From positions 434,001 to 498,000 of the forward strand of contig JBAJFG010000587.1 of NCBI GenBank assembly GCA_037903475.1: a stretch of 64,000 bases of DNA, written 5' to 3'. Positions 40,165 through 52,116 of the stretch are shown in pieces. The stretch comes from Ancylostoma caninum. Lineage: Eukaryota > Nematoda > Chromadorea > Rhabditida > Ancylostomatidae. Below the pieces are notes generated by a model. The model did not search any database and was not told the origin of the DNA. It was given only the letters and a program-made list of their open reading frames with translations. Every line of letters starts with the position of its first letter. Positions within the stretch are counted from its first letter, which is position 1. Position numbers and translations under genes: made by a program.

Positions 40165-40782
40165 GTAATTTATAATATTTCCGTTGAAAAAAAAAACTGT
40201 TACATATCCACCAGCATGGAGGACTGCTTGCAGCTGAAAGCATAGGATCAAAAAATCAATAAGATCAAAAAATCAAAAGTTCAAAAAAATTGACGTTTCA
40301 CAATTCACATATGTACAAGCCGAAGGGCATGCAGGGACACACTGTTCTTTCCTTTTGGCTGACCTACTAGGAAGGATTCGTTCTTGAGCGGAAGTTGGGT
40401 GAAGCGATAATCCTACGAAGCGCCAATTTACATTGTCTTCAAAGCTAGCCGTAGACTTGTTAGTTCGGGGTTCCTATGCAGTGAACTATGCACATGCAAG
40501 CAAATGTATAATGTATACAACAGCCAGCACGCGCTCGCAACTTGACGACTGGTTTCGTGATGACCGTTTCTTGGCGCATCGTTGCACATTATTCGGTGTA
40601 TGGTTAGAAGGACATGAGTGTTTCTTTTTTTTTTCTTCAACAACAAAGACGTGTTTGGAGAGTACTAGCAGTGGGCAAGTTCAATCAATACGTTACGAGA
40701 TAAAAAAAAATGGCGACAGTTAAGGGTGAAAACTCGTCCACATTAATCCCTAAGCCAATCTTAGGAACACGCAGTATGTACA

Positions 40783-40959
40783 GGGGATTCCTAACGGTTG
40801 TGTGCAAGGGGCGGGACTGCGGCGCGGCTCTCTTGGGCTGAGACACAGGGACTCTGCATTCCAGCTCTGGTTGTCTGCGTCTGCCAGCAGCAGAGAACTC
40901 GAGTGCAGTCCGCACCGCGGTCCCGCCCCTTGCACACGGCCGTTTGAAGTTCCTGTCGT
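40783..40959. mobile_element. MITE with GGCCGTGTGCAAGGGGCGGG termini, copy 1
   Basis: The left arm AACGGTTGTGTGCAAGGGGC is inverted at the right as GCCCCTTGCACACGGCCGTT. The interior (CTCTTGGGCTGAGACACAGG, TCTGCCAGCAGCAGAGAAC) is shared, in opposite orientation, with 48851-49039. Several long open frames here are artefacts of the GC-rich arms. Confidence 0.85.
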
Positions 40960-41389
40960 AGACAGTAACTCGAGTCCACTTCCTCTGTTCCTCATATTTT
41001 TTCCTTTTTCCTTTTCGAATATGTGAACCACATCGATTTTTCCGACCCCTCAACCTTTTCAGCAGGTTTTTATTCAGCCGAACATGTGGAAAAATTGCAG
41101 ATTCCAGTGAAAAAAGCACTGTAGAGTTGCTTAAAATTGTTGCCAAAGGCCTTCATTGAGCTTTACTCCATTGTGAAGCTCTGAAAACCTTTCATAGAGC
41201 TCTGGCTATATAAAATGTATGGAAAAGTAGAAGAGAAATAAAAAAGAGAAAAATAATGAAAATTCCTCCAGAATAGAAGTGAAAAAGTCCTTCTCCAAGG
41301 CAAGACTCGTTGGAGAATTAAGCCTTTCGAAGCAGCAATTATCCCCAAGACTCCATAAAATTCAAAATTGCCCTCGCACACGCTACCAG

Positions 41390-42300
41390 TTCCGAGCGAT
41401 GACGACGACGGGCGCGGCACCGTTGACGATGCGGCGCGCGAGCTAATGACGTCGTGACGCGAGCGTTACGGATCCGGTTTGATCCGCCCACGGTGTAGTA
41501 TGCCCTAACAAATGCGAAACGTCTTGGCTTGTTCTGCTGTCTGGCGGCCCGTCTGTCCAATCGGTGGCTTTCACCACGGTCCACTGGTCTTCGTTGTCCT
41601 TTCTGGAGAATCTCAGCTTTCCACGGCGGTCTCTTGGTCTCCGATCCACTCGAATCCTAATCAGCTGGCGTAAACAGCCGTCGAAGTCTGCCGCGCGACG
41701 AGAAACCATTCAACAATCCCTTGGCAACGCGACAAACTCCTCAGTTATTCATGCATTCCATAACTAATGTGCCTGTGCCTAGTCATATGCCGCGGGCCTG
41801 TGTGCCAAAATTAGCCCGCGGCCACAGAAGATCGTTGTCAGCTGATGTCTAGACGGCGAGTTACTGGTGGAGGTAATTACCCGCGTGAGGGACGTCGTTC
41901 GTTGCCCAGAAACCATCCCCGCCCGCTCACAAGCCCCGCCACCCTACCCTGCCCCAGGGTTCACCTCTTCTCACCCCGTGCTCCTCGCGAACCAAAGCGA
42001 TTGTTCTTCGATCTGTGTGTTTTTCCGGCGTCTTCTAGCGCTTCAGCGAGAGAGTGCACGACGTGCAGAGACACAGACATTGTTTGACGTCTTGTTTCCG
42101 TCGCAGAGCGACGTGTTTTGTGTGCAATCGCACCGGAACCAGTTCGGCATCGCGACAAGCCTATCGAGGATCTCGCGCCCGTACATCTGTACTGTAGTGT
42201 AAGAGAAACTCGTACACACTTGACCTTCAGGGTTTCTTTACAGTGCGGGAGGAGTTTTCGTTTACATATCTACACGAGAGGGGGGTTCAATACGCGCGGC
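41390..42300 (+). promoter_or_regulatory. GC-rich CpG-dense region, possible promoter or leader exon
   Basis: About 0.9 kb of CpG-rich sequence (GACGACGACGGGCGCGGCAC, GCCGCGGGCCTG ... AGCCCGCGGC, CCGCCCGCTCACAAGCCCCG) interrupts AT-rich surroundings. Open frames on both strands are 80-110 codons but arginine-rich and without recognised domains. It lies upstream of the plus-strand ceramidase gene, whose ATG is preceded by a splice acceptor, so a distant promoter with a non-coding first exon is possible. A separate small gene cannot be excluded. Confidence 0.3.
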
Positions 42301-44090
42301 GGCGTCAGGCCAAATATGGTCGGGCGGGGTTTGAATACGGGTTTGTTTGGCTTACTTATGGGGGGACTCGCCTCAACTGCAGTCTCAATCATTGATCGTC
42401 GGTAGCTTGCACGGGTTTGCACGGTTTTTTCACGGTTATGACACAATTTTTCTTCAGATCCTCCCTTTTTTGACTCCTATAGCGTTCCATACAGGCTTTT
42501 CTATAGCAACCCGCTCGTTTTCGTGCTATTTTAATTTTTCGGCGCAATATTTATACGCTTAATTCGTTTCACCACAGGATTCTAGCAATTATCGTCACAA
42601 GAGCTCAGTGGACGATCCTTTCACCATTATGTTCCAGTTATCCCCCAATTTTGTTCCAATTTCTCCACTTTCTTTAAAAAGCAGCTGCCAAAATGACCAG
42701 ACTCAACTGGTTAAATCCATCTTTTTCTAGCCTAATACGGCTTATCTTCGAACCAATTTACAACTGACCTGAACGACTCGGATTTGCCACTTTACACGAT
42801 TTTGTCACACTTATTCCCTGTGTAAAACCCGCGCAAAACGGGAGTACTGCACTCTAACTCCTTGTAATCTATTTTCTATTATTTTATACTTGTACTCTTT
42901 GAAAACCCTACTTCTCTGCAATTTTTCAACTAATCTAATCTTTTCCTTGCGACCACATGATTTCTAAACAATTAATTCTATATCATATGTCCCCTGGACA
43001 CAGACGGAGAAGGGGAGGGGAGGGGGTGCGGTTTGTGTCAGAATAGGGACCTAAATGGACGTGTTTTCGGAAATCAAATCATTAAAAATAATTTTGAAGT
43101 AGAACAAATAAAAATAAGTATTTGAAAAATAAGCCTACATAAAAAGTGGTAGTTTTGGCTACTCTCGACAAGAAGGTGGGCGATGGGAGCAAATTGCGCT
43201 GCCTCCCCCCCCCCTACCACGGATGTTACCCATTTTCGTATTTTTTTCATGGAAGTAGCACATTGTAACGATTCTGCAAAAGCAGTGTGTGTCCTCGAAT
43301 TTCATTTGCTAATTTGCAATATCTTTTATCTGCCAAAGCGACGGGTAATTGAGAAAGTACAGCTGGTGCAAATGCAGCGGCAACGGATTCCTGCGGAAGT
43401 GCAGAATTTCTGCAAAATCCCGTCGGATGTTGTGTTTTCTCTGTTTCAAGTGTGTATATAAATAGCCGAGAAGGTGCCAATGTGATTTACTTGTGAGATG
43501 TCCCACCCCTATCGAATTGGTATAGCATTTCCTGCTCTTTCAGATGTTAATTATATTCTAGGATGATTTATTCTTAAATGAATTCCAAAATTTCATAGAC
43601 ATCAATCAATAGCTCTGAGGTTCCGCGCCTTGAAAATTTCACCGCAATGGTGCCAGCGGGAGTAGCGCAGCAGAATAGCCATATTTTAACGAAGAAAACG
43701 TCTTGTATTATAGAGGCTAATTTGGTGAAAATGCCTTTAAATAATCTAAAAATTTCACAGTAAATACTTGATTTAGAGTAAGAAATAGTACAGCAGTTAA
43801 AAGCTCAAGGCTTAGATTTGGAAAAATAGAAAGATCTCTTCCTAACAAACTTCCCTTCCTTCCTGAGAAAATAATTGCCATATATTTTGTTAAATATTTT
43901 TTCCGATGTTCGTATAGTGACCCTAACGTTACGATAACTTTCAGATGTTTAGTTACATCTGAGCTTCGCGGAGAAAGGGAACCAGTAAGGCGGATTTTCG
44001 GTTCAGCGTAGTTGACCAGAGCAGTAGGCATGGCTCAGTGTGCCACTTCAGGATCATTTCCGAGATATTCGCATGAAAAGAATCTCCAGG
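42301..44090. other. AT-rich spacer with MITE debris
   Basis: No recognised gene. At 43000-43200 CACAGACGGAGAAGGGGAGG followed by an AAATAATTTT-rich stretch resembles a decayed hAT-type MITE like that at 57.7 kb. The frame ending at 43461 (PAEVQNFCKIPSDVVFSLF) reads like protein but has no known relatives that I recognise. Confidence 0.4.
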
Positions 44091-44094
44091 AGCT

Positions 44095-44475
44095 GCTGAT
44101 CACAACTGCCTAGGCGATTCCGTTCAAAACTGCCAAAAATCCCCGTCCCCAAGCCCCAATCCTTTGGGGGGGGGTTGTGGGCGGAGCTAGGGCGGGGCCA
44201 AGGCGAGCACGAGATTTTTGAATGATGCACTCTCGGAAGCGCACCTCCCAAGGAAACTCGAAAGTCATACATCTCGTGGGATTTTATCATCATCTACTTC
44301 CTGATAAGATAGAAGGTACGCTTCATGTGTGACCAGCGAGGAAGCGCATGGTGCGAAGACTCCGACCCGCTGGCCTCTCTCTCTAGCCCCGCCCTGGCTC
44401 CGCCCGCAGTCTCCCCAAAGATTGGGGTTCGAAAACGGCAGTTTTACACGAAATCACGTATACAACTGAGACCTG
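44095..44475. mobile_element. Inverted-repeat element with GGGCGGAGCTAGGGCGGGGC arms
   Basis: Left arm 44128-44215 has AAAACTGCCAAAAA, CCCCAATCCTTTGGGG and GGGCGGAGCTAGGGCGGGGC. Right arm 44371-44447 has the inverse: GCCCCGCCCTGGCTCCGCCC, CCCCAAAGATTGGGG, CGGCAGTTTT. The arms are about 80-110 bp with scattered differences around a 150-bp centre. Non-coding. Confidence 0.75.
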
Positions 44476-47300
44476 CACATTTATTTCCCAAGGGAATCTC
44501 AAAAACAGTTCCGAGGTTGGATGGTGCCTTTAACATTTGATACATCTATGCTTCTACCACTCATCGGGTTATTATCCAGTATGTGTATGCCATGTCTAGG
44601 AAAATAATGGTGCACTTCAGTATGGTGGGGAAACAAATGTGAAAATAGAATGGCTGCTGCGAGGAACATTGCCCTCGTAGGGTAGCTAGCCATTGTGGCT
44701 TTGTGTGATGATGTCAGCAACTGACGCAACAAATCCTTAAAGTTTTAGTTCAACAAATTAACGACCCCCACACAAATTTCGTTAACATGCGTTGAATGGC
44801 TAGAAATCGGTGAAAATGCGGACGAGTTCAGCCCGCAGAAGTTGAAATGTTCGTGGAAAAAATGTAAAAAAAAAGTTGAAATAATCATGAAGCGGACGTC
44901 GTCGTACGTAAATAGGCAAATAAGTGCATACCTACGTAAGCGAGAAAACGAATAAATACATAGATCAAAAAGTGGTACAAGCCTGGAATTTCCACCATAA
45001 TGTAATTTTAGCAACTACATCATTCCATAGTTGGGTAGAATCTTGAGAAATGACCGAGTGACAACCAATTTTTTCAACCAATTCAGCAATTGATTCAGAA
45101 AACCATCCGAATAATTGAACATTCCAGAAACAATGTGCGTTGGAGCTTTTCTCTTCTGTCCCTGAGGGCTAGGGGCTCTCCCTTTTCTGAATATTCCAAC
45201 TTTCAAGAAATGTAGTCGTAATCGAATGTTCGGAAGTCGATTATATTTAAAACACTTTCCGATCATCACACTGCTAGGGTCCTCTTCCTTCTGCTTCTGT
45301 TTCCTCTGAGGTTAGTCGCACTACTACTATGTCATTACTCCTGAATTACTTACATCTGAAACAAGTGTCCTCATGAACAATGTTGTACATATACACGTAG
45401 TTGCCAGCGCTGTCCTTATACGGAACTAGGCCTGCTGCTAAATTACTTTCTGCGTCCACACTCAGCAAATTTTCCAGGAAATAAGCAAGCAGCTGCACTG
45501 AAAGATCATTATAAACTGGAACTCCTTCATTGGTAAGAGTAGTACTAGTGCAGGTGCAAAATTCTTATCCAAATGTGCAGTATTGTAGACCATGTAATAC
45601 ATCCAGAGAATTTCCTAGGAAATGATTAGGCACACATAGTTGAGGAACAGGTGCAAAATTCTTATCCAAATAGGCACTATTGTAGACCATGTAATACATG
45701 TTGTTCCTCAACGACGAGTTCCTGAACATTTCCTAGGAAACTCTCTGGATTTACGTGCAGAAATGAATTACTAAGAGAACAGCAATAACATTACTCATTA
45801 GAACACTTGTTCAGTACGTAATTCGGTAGGAAACGACGCAGCGATGTCGCGATTGCCTAGCTTTCCGGCGCTTTTCCTCTCTGCTTTCATCCTTTTCAGC
45901 GACTCTTTTTACTCCAGAGATCCTATTCAGCGGGAGGCTTTGAAAAGGCGTCTAGCGTCCGGATACACAACCATTGCGTGGCTCAAAAGCCACAAAGATT
46001 CTAGGAATTCCAGACGTTTCGTCGGCTATGCTTGGCCAGTTTTTTTTTCGGCCCTTGATTTTGAAGAAATTGCTCGTTTGACTTATCCTCAATCCATTTC
46101 TCTATCTTTTATGTGTACATAGCACGCTAGATCTTAAGCACTTGGAATGTGGATCTTACGCACCTGAAATGTAGCTCGTAAACCACCAATAACCAGACCA
46201 GCTTATAATTTTAAAGGGATTTTTAATGCATAGAAACTTGTGTGCCATTCTCCGGAACCTTCCAAGAATTGGAAAGAAAACCCCATGACTTTCAAAATTG
46301 CCTTGTAGTTATGTAATAAAAAATTCCATGGTTCTGTTCTTGGTATACACGCAAGCACATTTTGATATGGTGTTCAGAACGATAGGTCAGGCTTCCTCTC
46401 TATATAGGATACTTCGTTTGAAAAACATTACACTACGTCCGTTATTTTTCTGGTTTACTTGAAAATCCGGCGTTCATCTTCCTTTACCTGGAAGTCCTGA
46501 ATGTGAAAGATTGTTCCTAATCGGGGACGAAGCGCCTGACTATTTTTGGCATTCACTTAACAACTATATATCGGCTTATTCACTGCAGGGTACTGCTCTA
46601 ATTGCTTACTTTTCGCAGTGATTTCATTTACATTTGATTTTTCCTGTATTTAAATCTAAATTTTATTGTACGACACTGTCTCCAACAATTATCCTCTGTC
46701 CCTCTTGGATGGCAGCTTAGGAATTTCGGTTATTCATCCGTGCTGTTCATTAAGCGGTGACGAACGCAGAAATGTCCACTGAGAAAGGGGGAGCGAAAAG
46801 AATCTTCCCGTTTTATTTGGGGAGGGGCTCGTGTGGAAAAGTAAAATTACTATAAAATTTGATGATCAATTCTATTATTAAACAGATAAAAATAACTTAT
46901 TCAAATACAATGATGAAGACGAACAAGTAGGAAAAAAGTGAGAAATTCTTCCTCCCTCCTTCTCCTTCTGAAATCAATCATTGTATGAAATAGTCTATTA
47001 TGATTTATTTGTGTTGTGTCATCTCATTGTGCATTGTATGTATATTGTATCCTCACACGGATGAATCCATGTAATAAAACAAATAAATGGATTAATTCCC
47101 AGGATTCCTAGTGAGGATGGAATTTTAGGTATCGTGGAACGTAAAAGAGAAGAATGGAATTGCATAAGTGGCCTCTAACATGGAAAGATTAAAATGGAAA
47201 AGTGAAAATTAGCCATATCCGATAAGCTTTGGAGCTCTGGGGAATTTTTATCCAACTTTTTATCTTATAACAAAGGAATTGTGGATTTTTTCCCAAAATA
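44476..47300. other. Spacer with a tandem duplication and no recognised gene
   Basis: A 92-codon plus frame at 45844-46122 starts with a hydrophobic stretch (FPALFLSAFILFSDSF) and has an acceptor-like CTTTTCAG inside; no family is recognised. At 46755-46990, GGTGACGAACGCAGAAATG plus AT-rich sequence suggests another decayed hAT-type MITE. Confidence 0.4.
45553..45706. repeat. Two-copy tandem duplication, about 97-bp period
   Basis: CAGGTGCAAAATTCTTATCC followed by TATTGTAGACCATGTAATAC occurs at about 45552 and again at about 45649. Between them GTTGAGGAACA and, after the second, TGTTCCTCAAC form an inverted pair, and TTTCCTAGGAAA occurs twice. Confidence 0.8.
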
Positions 47301-47337
47301 GGTCAAACGACGACTTCTCTCAATCCCATGCTCGTAG

Positions 47338-47727
47338 CCCTCCACCAGCTGTGCGAAAAGCCACAATGCTTTCTGCAAGCTTCAGATAGTTAAAACAGAG
47401 ATCAAAACTCAAAGGGATCGAAAATATGTCGCAACGATTTTCTCTCACTCATCGCTGAAACCTGTTGTTACGCCACGGAACGAAGCCGTGTTGCGAAGCT
47501 TCTCACCCGATGAGCTAATGGGTTCCGCCACGCAGTCGCGCTCGGTTTTCTGTTATTCGCCAGGACTGAAGCCCATTTCAATCACTGCGACGAACTGTTC
47601 ATCCGGATCAGAAGAACAGAGATCGCTCCCGGCGAAATCGCTGTCAAGGTTATCGAATCTGCGCCCACCGCGACCGCGATATGTTTTCGGGAAAAACCGT
47701 GATGATTTAGGCGAATTCCTGTTGTAA
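47338..47727 (+). other. Unassigned open region, possible unrecognised coding exon
   Basis: One plus frame stays open for 130 codons to a TAA at 47725-47727. Its last 80 codons are GC-balanced and read like protein (RSFSPDELMGSATQSRS, RLSNLRPPRPRYVFGKNRDD). A second plus frame just upstream (47302-47388; SNDDFSQSHARSPPPAVRK) also reads like an exon tail. No domain is recognised, and no convincing splice pair joins them to the genes on either side. It could be the 3' end of a gene whose other exons I cannot see, or chance. Confidence 0.25.
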
Positions 47728-48850
47728 TACGCGATTTCTTGATTCTTTTGCTCTGCTACTGATGTCATTACCATGTGGTCTGCGGGAGCGCCGCTGTGGA
47801 AACAACATAACCTTCTTGATCAGCTTGTTCAGCTCTTTCTCGTTCACCTCCTACTGATCTTTTTCGTTGCTTTTCCAGTTTTCTTGCGTTTTTATTGACT
47901 TTCACACCACCAAGCCTGTTCCACAAAACTGGAACCATCCCAGTTTTTTTTTCCATAGATGACAGCCTATCATACGTCATTGGGAAAATTAGCGTGACTT
48001 TCACCATGACCCCGCCTTGTCGTTGTCCTGTCAAAAGTACAGCAGTGACTGTTTCAATGACCTTGATTTCAAATAATCTCAAGTCCTACCTCCTTCAAAA
48101 TATGGCTACAGTGGCTCATAAATCTTGGGTGTGACGCGTTATACCTGGAAAGTAGGTGCGGCCAAGGGCAACGACTGGTCACTTCACCCAATCGACCAAT
48201 AGAAGGACCCCCACTCCTGGTACAACGTTCCACATCCACACATTTGGCATCCAGTGAAGTGTTCTGCTACAGCTCCCACAGCTGCACTCCCTAACATGGA
48301 TACCATGGGACCAAAGCATCGTAATTTTTAGATTGTAACCCTGTAGATTGGGGTAAATGGAGCGGTAAATGGCGCTGACTTTCGGCACTATCAACGAGTC
48401 AATCTTTAGCTTATATCAGGGCCCTCTACTACGGGCTAATCTGGTGTCCACTACTAGTTATTTACTTGCACAACATGGAATACTGTACTCAGGGGTCAAA
48501 ATTTACTGTATTGCTGTATTCGGGGGCTTTCCGACAGCCAACCGAGGAATTTCTTGGCGGAGGGGCGGTGGGGGGGGGGGAGGGGAGGGGTTAGTGAGAG
48601 GGAGAAACAATAGAGAAGCGTTGAAAAATACAGAAAATAACCCCTTTTAAAACATTTTTCGTGCAGCAAAGAGTTGGCATCCGATGTTACCCAATGGAAG
48701 AGTATAGAGCCGATTTTTATTATAATTAGGGGGTTACCATGTTTACTATCAGCTACAAATCCTCTAAATTTCGCACATGCATCCTGTAACCAAACACACG
48801 AATACAGTAATATAATGGTAATATCTCACTGTTCCTCGAACAGTAAAACT
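47728..48850. other. Spacer without recognised gene
   Basis: Contains a G-rich run (48556-48590) that may be the centre of a decayed element. No tRNA-like or protein-like sequence was recognised. Confidence 0.45.
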
Positions 48851-49039
48851 AACTACAGGGAACTCCAAACGGCCGTGTGCAAGGGGTGGGTACCGTGGAC
48901 TCGGGTTCTCTGCTGCTGGCAGAAGCAGACAAACCAGAGTCACATGCAGAGTCACATGCAGAGCCCCTGTGTCTCTGCCCAAGAGAGCCGCGCCGCAGTC
49001 CCGCCCCTCTCACACGGCCGTTTGGAGTTGCCTGTAGTA
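48851..49039. mobile_element. MITE with GGCCGTGTGCAAGGGG termini, copy 2
   Basis: Terminal inverted repeats begin ACTACAGGGAACTCCAAACG and end CGTTTGGAGTTGCCTGTAGT. The interior is in the opposite orientation to the copy at 40783-40959 and contains a small internal duplication: CAGAGTCACATG occurs twice in tandem. Confidence 0.85.
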
Positions 49040-49506
49040 CTGTGTAAGTTCTTGTACTGAAGCATTCCCAATCAGTGCTAGGTAGCCTGGAATAACATTT
49101 TTACAGAGATTTCGAAGAAATGAATTTGTGCAGCATACCACTGGAACTATGCGATTTTTGTATTTGTTTCACTTTATTTTTATTTTTTTTTATTTCGCGC
49201 GCTATAAGAATTTGGCGTATCCCTGTTACAGAAGAAATGATATGCGCAAATATGAAAATGCCCTTGTTGGCCAATGAACGCGCACTGAACACTTCCTTTG
49301 CAAACATCTGACACTTGGGCAAAAATTGGGTATTCATGAACTTGGTGGGAACATTTGCCACCTATATTGTGCACAAACAGTGCCCGTATTCATGAACTCT
49401 CCAGGGAATGTACAGACCTATTCGTAATCCAGAGTGGAGGAGTTTCTCAAGCAAAAATCGGTGGATTTTATTCAGGGAGTTCCTCAGTGCAAGCAAAGAA
49501 AACTGA

Positions 49507-49660
49507 GCCCGGATGTATCATTGAGATTACCCATGGTAAGTGTGTCAACGTACCCTTCACATTTACCTACACTTGGCACCGCCCATATCCAGCTGTTATT
49601 CATGGGTAGTAGTCATACTCATTGGCATGAGATCACCCATCCTCCGAATGATGCATCCGG
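49507..49660. mobile_element. MITE with CCGGATGNATC/ACCCATGG termini, copy 3
   Basis: The left end CCCGGATGTATCATTGAGAT and the right end CGAATGATGCATCCGG are inverted, each next to GATNACCCAT. It shares CAGCTGTTATTCATGGGTAG with the two copies in bestrophin intron 13. Confidence 0.8.
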
Positions 49661-50285
49661 TCGCTAACGTTGAAGGTGATGCAGCATGCTTTTGTCTTTT
49701 TTAAAGAGAAGGTGACCACTTTGTACTAGACGGAAGGCCACTGTCTTCCCGAGAACACTCGTGAATCCCGCAAGGGAAGATCCTTCTTGAGATATTCATC
49801 GAAATGGGGGAACTTTCCCCATCAATAAATTCGTAAGCTATGCTTTAAGTGTCATCCGTTTGACTTCACTAATCTTCATTCTGGAGAACTCGGTCATGTC
49901 TTAGCAATTAGTGCCTGCATTGCAGTCTTCCCGCTTTCCAGTTGTTGTTATAGCTACTGTGCATGGGCGGGTAACTTAAATAGCTATTTTACACGGACGG
50001 GTAACTGTGAAGGTTCTCACGGAAGGCAGGAGTTGGTGGAAGAGAATACGCTCCTTCTCACTTTCACATGTTCATAAGTACGGGTAGTTGGTTGCATACA
50101 GTTTAGCGACCGTAATGCAATCCACGTCATGGTCATACATAGCACAACTACCTGAGGATAACTACCCAGGTAGTACATCAATCTAAGCCAGTAATGCAGT
50201 TCTTCTGCTTTTGCTTCGCTTTTTCTTGATAATGATATTGTCCTTCTACCGCTCATTATAACGGTTATGATAAAAAAAGGCTGCG

Positions 50286-50466
50286 GCTCTGCTACACGCA
50301 GAGTATGGCACCCTCATCACCACTGCCGTCGCGACATCGATTTTAATGTGTATCGATTTTGATTGCCACGCGCAGCAGCGACGCCCGCGTAAAATCGATA
50401 CATATCGGAATCGATTTCGCCGGCAGCGGCGTCGCAGAGTGCTATAGTCCACGTGGAGTGTAGAGA
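50286..50466. mobile_element. ATCGAT-core inverted-repeat element, copy 4 (best preserved)
   Basis: The ends CTACACGCAGAGTATGGCAC and GCTATAGTCCACGTGGAGTG are inverted relatives. Arms with CGACATCGATTTTAATGTGT and AAAATCGATACATATCGGAA pair around a CACGCGCAGCAGCGACG centre. This copy shows the family structure most clearly: terminal repeats, AT-rich ATCGAT arms and a GC-rich loop. Confidence 0.85.
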
Positions 50467-50614
50467 CAGCCAAAGCAATGCTTGCACGTATAATTCAGAG
50501 TCAATACAAGGCTACCTTTCAGTTGTATCATTCACACTACAGCTGAGCCCCTTGTTTCCTTCCAGAAATACACTAGACGCGTGCGTCAATCGCGCGTCAG
50601 ACGCACCTATCTAC

Positions 50615-50845
50615 CAGTGACGGGCGCAGAAAGTGGGGGACGTGGGAAAAAAGTGGGGTCCCCGCCGTTTCGGGATGCAGACAGAAAATAAATTTAATAA
50701 AAAATAATTGTAATAATAGTAAGTAATAAATAAAAAACATATTGAAAATAATAGTAAAACTAAACAATTAAAAATAAACTACTACAAGATTTTTATTTGT
50801 ATTGTAAAGTAATTTCAAAAATTTGGCGACCCCTTCTAGGGGGCT
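50615..50845 (+). mobile_element. hAT-type MITE, right end missing
   Basis: Begins CAGTGACGGGCGCAGAAAGT and runs parallel to the copy at 57700: GTGGGGTCCCCGCCGTTTCG, an AATAAT-rich centre, AACAATTAAAAATAAACTAC, TTTATTTGTATTGTAAAGTA and TTTGGCGACCCCTTCT. It lacks the right terminus. Confidence 0.85.
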
Positions 50846-52110
50846 CTACGTATTTGCAGAGGATTTCTCATAAAGAGCGGTCTACGCGACATGTACGTTC
50901 TTAATGAAAACAGCCATGAGGCCATGAAAGCTGCACATGCCTATCCTTCATCATATGGACGCACGCGCGTCGGACGCACGCATCTCGTATAAATTGCGCT
51001 GAAGTCAAGCTTATCAAGTTATTTTCCCCATTTTTTTTTTGTCCTTGTAAGACAATTACAACACAGTTTCACTGATTATGCAGCAATATCGACATAAGCT
51101 GAGATTTCCACAGTAAATTTCACAGTTCCAGGATTTTTACTGCCAGGTAACCCACTATATTTACATGATAATCACCCAGTAAATTCACTGTTCCGCAAGT
51201 ACACTCCTGATTGCAGCAAAAAAAGTCAAAAAACAAGTGTTTTGTAGTAATTTGATCAGAGTAATTTTATCAGTTTATTTGATATTTATTGATTTATTCT
51301 ATCAATAGATGGTTCTTCGTTTTTAACAAGCACAGTATGACCACGAGTTTCCACCGTACCTCTCTGCCAAATTCTTATGATTCATAGATCTAATGACTGC
51401 TGAGTGCTTATTGGGCAAACATCGCAGATCCGATGATCAGTGATCTGGCGCCAGTGGGTGTGGCCTTCGGGACATCTGGAATAGGTCAGTGGCCATTAGC
51501 ACCCCTAAAGCTGGCTCTGGAAGGAATTCCGTGACTTTAAAAATAAAATACGGTGTCCAGCTTTTTCTGCAATTGCACACTTCCGTACAATCTCTCCTGT
51601 TGGAGAATAATAGACACAAGAAACGGAGGTGGGAGGGTAACAACGGTGCACAGATGCTTTGTCGTGGCTGGCAGCACATTATCCTGAGACCAGTTTCCAG
51701 ACGGCGGGCGGCCAGTCAGCTTGGCGGCGGCGGCGACGGCGCGAACATGCCATTCTCCACACCTTGCATTGTTCTAGCACACTGTGACCTGACCTGTTTC
51801 CACTCAGGACTCATATTCTGTAGAAAAATCCTCGAAATGCTCGGGATTACACCATGTACTTGGTCCAGGGCCAATGCGATGAAAGTCCAGTTGACCGTTC
51901 CTTGATTAATTCTCAAATTCTGCGACAAATATCACATCACATGGACGTCTTGCGCCGCAAAGCCACGCCCACTATTGTGTAGTTTGCCGAATTCCTTGTG
52001 ACATTGTGTAGTCTCCTGTGTGAAGCTATAAAAATCCTAAATTCCTCTTCATTTCTCTTTCTTTTCATGCCATACCTTCGAAATGAGCTCCTTCCACTGG
52101 AAATCACAAC
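50846..52110. other. 5' flank of the ceramidase gene
   Basis: No recognised gene. It includes a GGCGGCGGCGGCGACGGCGC patch at 51722-51742. A promoter could lie here, but no specific element can be named. Confidence 0.4.
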
Positions 52111-52116
52111 TTTCAG
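52111..52116 (+). promoter_or_regulatory. Splice acceptor directly before the ceramidase start codon
   Basis: TTTCAG abuts the ATG at 52117, as for a nematode splice-leader site; a 5' UTR intron is the alternative. It supports this start. Confidence 0.6.

Noticed and set aside
40685..41146. 153-codon minus-strand open frame and its overlapping frames
   Set aside because: They run through the GC-rich arms and interior of the MITE at 40783-40959; the composition, not coding constraint, keeps them open.
49120..49374. Possible tRNA-like or snRNA-like sequence near 49.2 kb
   Set aside because: No A-box/B-box pair or cloverleaf could be drawn.
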